Origin: Collinsella sp.
Lineage (GTDB): Bacteria; Actinomycetota; Coriobacteriia; Coriobacteriales; Coriobacteriaceae
Direction of reading: 5' to 3'
DNA: 5,001 nt
Assembly (NCBI GenBank): GCA_019419485.1
Contig: DXZV01000015.1
Span: 2,251 to 7,251, forward strand
A program made the position numbers and the translations under genes. The notes beneath the pieces were generated by a model. It ran no database searches. It was not told where the DNA came from and saw only the letters and a list, made by a program, of their open reading frames with translations. The stretch's first letter is position 1. Every line of letters begins with the position of its first letter. Below, in pieces: positions 1 through 5,001 of the stretch.

Positions 1-1
1 G

Positions 2-925
2 CGCGTGTTCTTCAAGATGAACTCCCTCACGGACCGCGAGGTCATCGACAAGATTGCCGAGGCATCGTGTGCCGGCGTGCGCGTGGACATGATCATTCGC
101 GGCATCTCGTGCCTCAAGCCCGGTGTTCCGGGCAAGACCGAGAACGTGCACGTGCGATCCATCGTCGGACGTTTTTTGGAGCATGCGCGCGTCTATGCCT
201 TTGGCGTGGACTCGGACATGATCTACCTGAGCTCGGCAGACATGATGACGCGCAACACCGAGCACCGCGTGGAGATCGCCTTCCCCGTGCTCGACCCCAC
301 CTGCCGCGCCCTGGTGCACGAGTACATGGGCATGCAGCTGCGCGACAACGTGAAGGCACGCAGCCTGACGAGTGACGGCACCTGGGTTCCGGTGGAGCGC
401 AAAGAGGACGAGAAACCCTTCAACTCGCAGGAAGCTCTGCTGGAGCGCGCGTATCGCAACGCCGAGGCCGCCGCGCAGCAGCGCGCACAGGAGAAGGAAC
501 GTGTGGCCGAAAAAGTTATCCAGGACGAGATTGAACATGGGGCGGCTGCCAAACCGGAAGCGGTTGCCGCTCTCCCGGTGAATGAGCCCGAGGCTGCCGC
601 AGAGCCCGCCGTGGAGAAAGCGCCCGAGGCCGCTACTGCGACTCCGGAGCCCGCCGCCGAGGCAAAGCCCGCCCCTGCTCCTGAGCCGCAGCCGGCCACA
701 CCCAAGGTCCAAGAGGTCCAGGCGACCGTCATTGAGCCCAAGCCTGCACCTGCACCTCAGCCCGAGCCGCAGGTCACCAAGCCCGCACCCGAGACGAGCG
801 CCCGTCGCGATAAGCCCGCCGGCAAGACCAAGGCCATCGAGCGCCATCGCCCCGGTCGCGTGCGCATAGGCCTGGGCCTGATCGGCCTGGGTCTAAAGAC
901 GCTCATTACCGGCAAGACGAAATAG
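2..925 (+). CDS. ppk: Polyphosphate kinase 1, C-terminal part (5' end outside window)
   Basis: PPK1 reversibly polymerises the gamma-phosphate of ATP into inorganic polyphosphate. Only the C-terminal catalytic region is present; the reading frame is open through the left edge, so the GTG at 5 is an internal Val, not a start. The sequence runs VFFKMNSLTDREVIDKI, then VDMIIRG and LKPGVPG, typical of the PPK1 C-terminal domains. FLEHARVY follows, whose His (codon 182-184) matches the second conserved active-site His of E. coli PPK (His592), and then YLSSADMMTRN. The normal family end is near VKARSL and the following 35 residues (about nt 350-480). About 145 extra residues follow: a charged Ala-rich probable helix (to about nt 540), an Ala/Pro/Glu/Lys linker (about 540-800) with two KPAPAP repeats, and a basic end with a Gly/Leu-rich stretch (866-913). 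A strong terminator follows, so ppk ends its transcript. Family assignment is secure; the tail's function is unknown. Confidence 0.95.
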   Translation, partial: RVFFKMNSLTDREVIDKIAEASCAGVRVDMIIRGISCLKPGVPGKTENVHVRSIVGRFLEHARVYAFGVDSDMIYLSSADMMTRNTEHRVEIAFPVLDPTCRALVHEYMGMQLRDNVKARSLTSDGTWVPVERKEDEKPFNSQEALLERAYRNAEAAAQQRAQEKERVAEKVIQDEIEHGAAAKPEAVAALPVNEPEAAAEPAVEKAPEAATATPEPAAEAKPAPAPEPQPATPKVQEVQATVIEPKPAPAPQPEPQVTKPAPETSARRDKPAGKTKAIERHRPGRVRIGLGLIGLGLKTLITGKTK

Positions 926-935
926 TCGTTTGTAG

Positions 936-980
936 AAGCGCCCCGCATTTGAGGAAAGCCTCGGATGCGGGGCGCTTTTC
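936..980 (+). terminator. Intrinsic terminator of ppk
   Basis: Positions 936-948 pair perfectly with 965-977 (13 bp, GC-rich). The stem continues inward through two G-U pairs and GAGG/CCTC (951-954 with 959-962) to an AAAG loop, giving about 19 bp in all. A TTTT run sits at 976-979. It lies 11 bases after the ppk stop. The reverse strand has no T-run after the hairpin, so it should act on + strand transcripts only. Confidence 0.9.
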
Positions 981-982
981 CC

Positions 983-991
983 TGCTACCAT
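983..991 (+). promoter_or_regulatory. Possible extended -10 promoter for rlmD
   Basis: TGCTACCAT directly follows the ppk terminator and resembles an extended -10 box (TG, one base, then TACCAT with 4 of 6 matches to TATAAT). No convincing -35 is present, because that region lies inside the terminator stem. If used, transcription would begin near 998, which excludes the ATG at 990 as a start and favours 1026. Confidence 0.35.
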
Positions 992-1025
992 GGTGCGAAT
1001 AACAACGCGAATGACAGGCAGGAAT

Positions 1026-2339
1026 ATGAAGCTCACTATAGAATCGATGACCTACGGCGCCGACGGGCTGGCGCACGCCGACAACGGCAAGGCCGTCTTT
1101 GTGCAGGGCGCCGTGGCAGGCGACACCGTCGAGGCCGAGGTCGTACAGGACGGCAAGTCGTTCATGCGTGCCCGCACCACCGAGATTCTGGAGCCAAGCC
1201 CCGATCGCATTCAGCCTCCCTGCCCCTTCGTGGGCATCTGCGGCGGTTGTTCGTGGGGCAATCTCTCACGCACGGCACAGCTCGCCGCCAAGGAGCAAAA
1301 CCTGCGCTCCACGCTCGAGCGCATCGGCAAGTTCGCTCCTGAGCAGGTCGATGAGTTGGTACAGCCCATCTGCCACACCAAGGACGACTGGGGCTACCGC
1401 AATAAAATCGAGCTCGAACCGACCATCGTCAACGGTCGCGTGCGTCTTGGCATGCACGGTGTCGACCCCAGCAAAATCGTGACCGTCGATACGTGCCCGC
1501 TGTTCGACAAGCGCTTCCCGAAGGCGCTCAAATCGGTCGTCGGCGCACTCAACTATCTAAGCGGCAGCCATGACTTGGGGCTCGAACGCGTGGGCATTCG
1601 CGCATCACGCCGCACCAAGGCACTCGAGGTCGCACTCTGGACGCCCACAGGCTCTTTTCCGCGCTCGCAGGTCTCCCGCGTGCTGGCGGACGCCGCTCAC
1701 CCCACGAGCATCGTGCGCGTGATGAGCAAGGGCGAAAAGAAGGCCCGCCGTGTCTCCAAGGTCGAAATGCTCGCCGGAGAGGGCTCATGGACCGAGAATA
1801 TCGCCGAGGGTCAGATGCGCTTGTCTGCCCCGTCTTTTTTCCAGGTCAACACCAAGGGTGCCGAGATTTTGATCGAGCTTGTCATGGAAGCACTCGACCC
1901 GCAGGAAGACGAGCTTGCCGTGGACCTGTACTGCGGCGCCGGCACCTTCACCCTGCCGCTCGCCCGCCGCTGCGACTTTGTCGCCGCCGTCGAGGCCTAC
2001 GGCCCCGCCGTGCGCGACCTGCGCCGTAACCTGGAGATCAACAAGCTTGATAACGTCGACGTCATTGGCGGAGACGCGGTGCGCGAGTTCCCCGACCAGG
2101 ATGCCGACGTCTTGGTGGTCGACCCGCCACGCGCAGGCCTCGCCCCCGAGGCGATCGACCTTATCGCCAGCACGAGTGCTCGCGATGTCGCCTACGTGAG
2201 CTGCGACCCGGCCACCCTGGCGCGCGATCTCAAACGCTTTGTCGAAGAAGGCACCTTCTTCCCCGTAAAGATCACGCCAGTCGACCTGTTCCCACAAACC
2301 TTCCACTGCGAGACCGTCGTCCACCTTAGGCGCAACTAG
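1026..2339 (+). CDS. rlmD: 23S rRNA (uracil-5-)-methyltransferase, RlmD/RumA family
   Basis: A 437-residue SAM-dependent enzyme expected to make 5-methyluridine in 23S rRNA. Gram-positive relatives (RlmCD) can modify two sites, U747 and U1939; the target here is inferred from family. Residues 1-55 look like a TRAM RNA-binding domain (MKLTIESMTYGADGLA). Four Cys matching the [4Fe-4S] ligands of E. coli RumA are at 66, 72, 75 (CPFVGICGGC) and 157 (DTCPLF). The methyltransferase domain shows VDLYCGAGTF (299-308) for SAM binding, DPPRAGL (366-372), the nucleophile Cys393 in SCDPATLARDL, and the general-base Glu429 in HCETVV. All key residues are intact and the length is normal for the family. The start at 1026 is preferred over in-frame ATGs at 990 and 1011 because TRAM begins there and AGG/AGGA (1016-1023) lies just upstream. 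It stands alone between two hairpins. Confidence 0.95.
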   Translation: MKLTIESMTYGADGLAHADNGKAVFVQGAVAGDTVEAEVVQDGKSFMRARTTEILEPSPDRIQPPCPFVGICGGCSWGNLSRTAQLAAKEQNLRSTLERIGKFAPEQVDELVQPICHTKDDWGYRNKIELEPTIVNGRVRLGMHGVDPSKIVTVDTCPLFDKRFPKALKSVVGALNYLSGSHDLGLERVGIRASRRTKALEVALWTPTGSFPRSQVSRVLADAAHPTSIVRVMSKGEKKARRVSKVEMLAGEGSWTENIAEGQMRLSAPSFFQVNTKGAEILIELVMEALDPQEDELAVDLYCGAGTFTLPLARRCDFVAAVEAYGPAVRDLRRNLEINKLDNVDVIGGDAVREFPDQDADVLVVDPPRAGLAPEAIDLIASTSARDVAYVSCDPATLARDLKRFVEEGTFFPVKITPVDLFPQTFHCETVVHLRRN

Positions 2340-2374
2340 ACTGTTTGCCCAAGGCCACGCCCGATGATTTTTCT

Positions 2375-2433
2375 GGGACGGGGATTAAATAATCAATTTG
2401 TACCAAATGATTATTTAATCCCCGTCCCTTTTT
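2375..2433 (+). repeat. 21-bp perfect palindrome with T-run, likely rlmD terminator or dispersed repeat
   Basis: Positions 2375-2395 are the exact reverse complement of 2408-2428. After one bulged A, four more pairs (2397-2400 with 2404-2407) close a TAC loop. The arm is in two blocks: GGGACGGGG, then AT-rich TTAAATAATCA. TTTTT follows at 2429-2433, so it can serve as an intrinsic terminator 35 bases past the rlmD stop. A perfect arm of this length with such a sharp GC/AT division is longer than termination needs and suggests a dispersed palindromic repeat; copy number cannot be judged from one window. Confidence 0.75.
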
Positions 2434-2452
2434 AAACATTGGGAAATCGAGC

Positions 2453-2481
2453 GTGGCAAGCGCATGTCTTCGGGGTATAAG
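2453..2481 (+). promoter_or_regulatory. Promoter for the DJ-1/maf operon
   Basis: GTGGCA (2453-2458, 4 of 6 matches to TTGACA) and TATAAG (2476-2481, 5 of 6 to TATAAT) are separated by the ideal 17 bases. A transcript starting near 2488 would have a leader of about 30 bases to the ATG at 2519. It lies between the upstream palindrome and the ribosome binding site, where an operon promoter is expected. Confidence 0.5.
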
Positions 2482-2506
2482 ACGCCTAATTGTATGCCGC
2501 CTTACG

Positions 2507-2512
2507 AAAGGA
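2507..2512 (+). promoter_or_regulatory. Ribosome binding site fixing the DJ-1-family start
   Basis: AAAGGA stands 6 bases before the ATG at 2519. It decides in favour of this start over the in-frame ATG at 2453, which has no such site, lies in the -35 region, and would add 22 residues unlike any DJ-1 N-terminus. Confidence 0.75.
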
Positions 2513-2518
2513 ACTCTC

Positions 2519-3061
2519 ATGCCCAGCGTTGCCGTTCTCGCCGCCGATGGCTTTGAAACGATTGAATGTCTGACCATGGTCGATGTCATGCGTCGCGGCG
2601 GCGTGCGCGCCACGCTCGTCTCGATCATGCCCACGCGCGAGGTCGTGAGCTCGCTGCAGATCCCCGTGACCTGTGATGTGCTCTTTGACGAGATCGACTT
2701 TGACGAGTACGACTGCGTCGTGCTGCCCGGCGGCCTGCCCGGTGCCACCAACCTGCGCGCCGACCAGCGCGTCTGCAACGTAGTCTGCGATTTCGCCGCG
2801 ACCAAGCACGTTGCCGCCATCTGCGCCGCCCCGTTTATCCTAGGCGAGCTTGGTCTACTCGAGGGACGCCGCGCCACGTGCTTCCCCGGCTTTGAGAAGA
2901 GCTTCCCCGAGGGCACCTATACCGGCGAGAAGGTCACGCAAGACGGCAATATCATCACTGCCAGCGGCATGGCACAGTCACTCCCCTTTGCCTTGGAGCT
3001 GCTGCGCACGCTCGCCGGCGAAAAGGCCGTCGAGAAGGTCGCCGAGGGCATCCAACTATGA
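2519..3061 (+). CDS. DJ-1/PfpI (ThiJ/YajL-like) family protein
   Basis: A 180-residue single-domain cytoplasmic protein of the DJ-1/PfpI superfamily. It begins with a beta strand (SVAVLAADGFETIE) and the family signature VDVMRRGGV. Glu13 aligns with DJ-1 Glu18, which tunes the nucleophile. The reactive Cys is Cys102 in AAICAAPFILGELGLL (codon 2822-2824), equivalent to DJ-1 Cys106 at the nucleophile elbow. The DJ-1 His126 position appears to be Cys121 (TCFPGFE), so there is no obvious Cys-His pair. The C-terminal GMAQSLPFALELL helix is standard. Length and order match DJ-1/YajL rather than PfpI proteases. Family roles claimed are oxidative-stress protection, glyoxalase and disputed deglycase activity; which applies cannot be read from sequence. 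Its stop overlaps the maf start (ATGA), implying translational coupling. Confidence 0.9.
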   Translation: MPSVAVLAADGFETIECLTMVDVMRRGGVRATLVSIMPTREVVSSLQIPVTCDVLFDEIDFDEYDCVVLPGGLPGATNLRADQRVCNVVCDFAATKHVAAICAAPFILGELGLLEGRRATCFPGFEKSFPEGTYTGEKVTQDGNIITASGMAQSLPFALELLRTLAGEKAVEKVAEGIQL

Positions 3062-3639
3062 TTTTGGCTTCGCAATCGCCGCGCCGCATAGAGCTGATGC
3101 GCGAGGCGGGCTATAACATTCGCGTAATTCCCGCAGACATCGATGAAACGCCTTTTGATGGCGAAGCTCCGCTTACGCTCGTCGAGCGCTTGGCGCGTGC
3201 CAAAGCTGCTGCCGTCGCGGCCGAGCATGCCGAACCCAATGAGTTGACCGTCGCGGCCGATACTATTGTCACCTTTGACGGCCAAATATTGGGTAAGCCG
3301 GCAAACGAGGACGAGGCGCGCACCATGCTCCGCGAGCTTTCGGGCCGCACGCACCAGGTGGCGACCGGCGTCTGCATCGTTAAAGCCGGCGACGCTACAG
3401 CTCCGCATGCCGCCGAGAGCCTGTCGTTTGTCGATGTGACCGACGTGACGTTCTACGAGCTCACCGACGAGCAGATCGAGCGCTACGTCGCCTCGGGTGA
3501 GCCCATGGACAAGGCCGGCGCCTACGGCATTCAGGGCACAGGCGGACGCATGCTCGTGCACGATATTTCGGGCGACTTCTATAACGTGGTGGGCTTACCC
3601 ATCACCCGCGTCGCGCGCGCGATTCAAAAACTCTCGTAA
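3058..3639 (+). CDS. maf: Maf family nucleoside triphosphate pyrophosphatase (dTTP/UTP type)
   Basis: A 193-residue house-cleaning enzyme that hydrolyses noncanonical or excess nucleotides to the monophosphate and pyrophosphate. Maf signatures occur in order: the N-terminal ASQSPRR (4-10), VAADTIV with the catalytic Asp68, LGKP (78-81), SGRTHQVATGV, and PMDKAGAYGIQG (149-160). The DKAGAYGIQ form is typical of the YhdE-like dTTP/UTP subfamily rather than the YceF-like m7GTP subfamily, which is an inference from motif resemblance. Length is normal. The ATG overlaps the TGA of the DJ-1-family gene by ATGA and has no clear ribosome site of its own outside that gene, so expression depends on the upstream gene. 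A hairpin follows the stop. Confidence 0.94.
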   Translation: MILASQSPRRIELMREAGYNIRVIPADIDETPFDGEAPLTLVERLARAKAAAVAAEHAEPNELTVAADTIVTFDGQILGKPANEDEARTMLRELSGRTHQVATGVCIVKAGDATAPHAAESLSFVDVTDVTFYELTDEQIERYVASGEPMDKAGAYGIQGTGGRMLVHDISGDFYNVVGLPITRVARAIQKLS

Positions 3640-3647
3640 TTGCATCT

Positions 3648-3679
3648 GGCGCTGGGTATTCCCCAGCGCCTACAATTTT
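3648..3679 (+). terminator. Hairpin after maf, probable weak terminator
   Basis: GGCGCTGGG (3648-3656) pairs perfectly with CCCAGCGCC (3662-3670) around a 5-base loop. The T-run (TTTT, 3676-3679) begins five bases after the stem, so termination may be weak. It lies 8 bases after the maf stop, and its downstream edge overlaps a -10-like box. Confidence 0.6.
3671..3676 (+). promoter_or_regulatory. -10-like TACAAT upstream of the P1-family gene
   Basis: TACAAT (5 of 6 matches to TATAAT) directly abuts the maf hairpin, 64 bases before the ATG at 3741. The place for a -35 box falls inside the hairpin stem and shows no good match, so this is tentative. The hairpin-then-minus-10 arrangement repeats that seen between ppk and rlmD. 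Confidence 0.35.
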
Positions 3680-3740
3680 GGCGTACCGTACGGATCCCGA
3701 CCGGGCACAAGGCGCGGCGGAAAACCGATAGGAGTTAAAC

Positions 3741-4684
3741 ATGGATACACTGCTCGAGGCCATTGACGTCTGCGATGTCGATGGCTTTTGCTATGGCAAC
3801 TATACGGACGAGGAGGCCGGCACCGGTTGCACCGTAATCGTGGCACCCGAGGGCGCCACCGGCGGCGTTGACGTTCGCGGCGGTGCTCCAGCATCGCGCG
3901 AAACCGACCTGCTGCGTCCCGAGAACACCGTCGACAAGGTCCACGCCGTCTGCCTTTCGGGTGGATCGGCCTTTGGCCTCGAGGCTGCAAGCGGCGTCGC
4001 TCGCGAGCTTGAGAGCCGCGGCATCGGCCTTCCCGTCGGCCCCACGCAGGTGCCTATCGTGTGCTCCAGCTGCATCTTCGACCTCGCCTTTGGCGACCCC
4101 ACCGTGCGCCCCGACATTGAGGCCGGTATCGCCGCCGTGCGCGAGGCGCTCGACCACACCCCTGCCACGCTCGAGCAAGGCAACGTGGGCGCCGGTACCG
4201 GCGCCACCGTAGGCAAGCTCATGGGGCCTGCCACCTGCATGAAGGCCGGCCTTGGAGCTGCCGCCGTGGCACTCGGTCCCGTCAAAGTGGGCGCCGTGGT
4301 CTCGGTCAACGCCTGCGGCAACATCATCGACCCGACCACTGGCGAGTGGGTCGCCGGCATGCGCGCCACAGCCGATAGCGACCAGATCGCACCAACACCA
4401 CCATCAGCTGCATCGTCACCAACATGGAGCTCACTAAGGCGCGGGCTACCAAGGTCTCCCAAATGGCAGCAGACGCCTACGCGCACGCCATCCGCCCCAC
4501 ACACACCACCAACGACGGCGACACCATCTACACCCTTGCCAGCGGCAAACTGGGAGCCCAGGCAAGCGCCGCCGTTCCCCTAGACCTGCTGGGTATGCTC
4601 GCAGTAAGGGCCCTAGAAGCTGCCATCGTAAACGGAGCCAAAACCGCTAAAACCTCCCACGGCATCCCCGGCGCCGCGAAGTAA
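3741..4684 (+). pseudogene. P1/DmpA-family (S58) hydrolase, frameshifted
   Basis: Relatives are self-cleaving N-terminal-nucleophile amidohydrolases or aminopeptidases (DmpA, the nylon-oligomer hydrolase NylC). The start is well supported by AGGAG at 3730-3734, 6 bases before ATG. Family motifs in the first frame are TGCTVIVAPEGA, VDVRGGAP, LSGGSAFGLEAA, VPIVCSSCIFDL, GNVGAGTGATVGK and VNACGNIIDP. That frame then leaves the family and would stop at 4581-4583. The missing C-terminal part (TNTTISCIVTN, LTKARATKV, HTTNDGDTIYTLASG) continues in the frame read from 4391 to the stop at 4682-4684. The downstream frame has a stop at 4376-4378, so the shift lies between 4379 and about 4391. Restoring one base gives about 314 residues, a normal length. 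No slippery run is visible. Loss of function, a sequencing error, or two separate fragments are all possible. The usual Ser/Thr nucleophile position may be Ala173. Confidence 0.85.
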
Positions 4685-4696
4685 ACTAACTCGTCC

Positions 4697-4821
4697 GGTT
4701 GCCCGGTGGGTCTTGGTTATGTTTGCTGCTCTACAGTCCTGGCTCGCACGAAGAGCACATTAAGTGCTCTTCGGCTCGTGCGGAACTCGCGACAAACATA
4801 ACCAAGACCCACCGGGCAACC
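4697..4821. repeat. 125-nt nested palindrome (element 1)
   Basis: The outer arms 4697-4725 and 4793-4821 are perfect reverse complements for 29 bases. Between them is a core (4733-4787) holding a second hairpin: 4749-4758 pairs perfectly with 4764-4773 (10 bp) around an ATTAA loop. An alternative pairing, CGCACG 4745-4750 with CGTGCG 4777-4782, can stack on the inner stem and leave CGGCT bulged. No T-run follows the outer stem and no clear target-site duplication flanks it. It begins 12 bases after the stop of the P1-family gene. It could act as a 3'-end RNA structure, a cruciform or a non-autonomous mobile element; the sequence alone does not decide. Confidence 0.85.
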
Positions 4822-4941
4822 TACTCAACTAAATCCCTTTCAGCCCAGGCCCCTGTGTACCGCGCGTCTAAGATCTTCAAATTCTGGCAGCCTGACAATC
4901 GATTCTTGTAGCAGAGGCCCCTTGGCCTTTAGTTTGATACA

Positions 4942-4995
4942 AGTTCCGCACGAGCCGGAAAGCACTTAATGTGCTTTCCGTGCGAGCAGGACTGT
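4942..4995. repeat. Inverted second copy of the palindrome core (element 2, truncated by window edge)
   Basis: This stretch matches the reverse complement of 4733-4787 at 50 of 54 aligned bases with one single-base gap. Its stem 4956-4965 pairs with 4971-4980 (10 bp, perfect) around TTAAT. The four substitutions relative to copy 1 are two compensatory pair changes (A-T to G-C and G-C to A-T). CGCACG 4947-4952 and CGTGCG 4979-4984 repeat the alternative pairing seen in copy 1. It is preceded by GTTTG (4932-4936) and a 5-base spacer, exactly as in element 1, which suggests an outer arm whose partner lies beyond 5001. Confidence 0.8.
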
Positions 4996-5001
4996 TCGCA
5001 G

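Larger units (their letters stand above)
4685..5001. other. Gene-free region built of palindromic elements
   Basis: No coding sequence is credible here. An open frame at 4699-4911 runs through both arms of the palindrome and has no family resemblance. Apart from the two palindromic elements listed separately, the spacer 4822-4904 is plainer and less GC-rich, with nothing recognisable. A small hairpin (4913-4919 with 4924-4930) lies in what may be the left outer arm of the second element. Confidence 0.7.

Noticed and set aside
990..1025. Longer N-terminus for rlmD from the ATG at 990
   Set aside because: The added 12 residues do not resemble the family, the ATG overlaps a probable -10 box, and the TRAM domain begins naturally at 1026.
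1785..2324. 179-residue open frame on the minus strand
   Set aside because: It lies wholly opposite the rlmD methyltransferase domain, whose motifs are intact; it is a high-GC shadow. The long minus-strand frames at 223-741, 2326-2916, 2917-3561 and 3800-4504 are rejected for the same reason.
2453..2518. Longer N-terminus for the DJ-1-family protein
   Set aside because: It would run through the promoter and the AAAGGA ribosome site; DJ-1 proteins begin directly with the strand found at 2519.
3686..3693. CCGTACGG palindrome in the leader of the P1-family gene, as an operator
   Set aside because: An 8-base palindrome in GC-rich DNA is common by chance, and no second copy supports a regulator site.
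4683..4833. AACTAA on both sides of element 1 as a target-site duplication
   Set aside because: The copies are not adjacent to the arm ends (several bases off on each side), so they do not fit a clean duplication.
4699..4911. 70-residue open frame after the P1-family gene
   Set aside because: It reads across both arms of the palindrome, has no ribosome binding site, and its protein has no recognisable character.
4905..4943. Inverted CTTGTA (4905-4910) and TACAAG (4938-4943) enclosing a small hairpin at 4913-4930
   Set aside because: Six base pairs over this span are expected by chance, there is no T-run, and the right part overlaps the core of element 2.
4733..4995. CRISPR-like repeat pair
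   Set aside because: The copies are inverted rather than direct, there are only two, and the outer arms differ, so this is not an array.

Overview
The window looks like chromosomal DNA of a high-GC, Gram-positive-type actinobacterium, most likely a Coriobacteriia gut commensal such as Collinsella. That guess rests on strong G/C preference at third codon positions, the mix of housekeeping families, and short intergenic hairpins followed at once by TACAAT-like -10 boxes. It is an inference from style and gene content, not a database match. All recognisable genes lie on the + strand.

Layout: (1) 2-925 is the 3' part of polyphosphate kinase (ppk), which enters from the left edge and carries an unusual Ala/Pro/Glu-rich C-terminal tail ending in a basic, Gly/Leu-rich segment. 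A strong intrinsic terminator follows (936-980). (2) 1026-2339 is a complete RlmD/RumA-type 23S rRNA m5U methyltransferase with its Fe-S cysteines, SAM motif and catalytic residues. It is followed by a 21-bp perfect palindrome with a T-run (2375-2433). (3) 2519-3061 and 3058-3639 are a DJ-1/PfpI-family protein and a Maf nucleotide pyrophosphatase. They overlap by ATGA and share one plausible promoter; both fit a damage-control or house-cleaning role. (4) 3741-4684 is a P1/DmpA-family (S58) N-terminal-nucleophile hydrolase. It has its own ribosome binding site but is broken by a one-base frameshift near 4379-4391.

The last 317 bases (4685-5001) hold no credible gene and are the most unusual part of the window. 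They contain a 125-nt nested palindrome (29-bp perfect outer arms around an inner hairpin). About 155 bases further on lies a second, inverted copy of the inner hairpin. Within the inner stem the two copies differ by four substitutions that form two compensatory base-pair changes, so base pairing rather than sequence appears to be preserved. The second copy also seems to have its own, different outer arm, cut by the right edge of the window. These look like members of a dispersed palindromic element family with a conserved core and variable outer arms.

The genes do not form one pathway. They are four separate housekeeping transcription units (phosphate storage, ribosome modification, protein/nucleotide quality control, amide hydrolysis) divided by hairpins.
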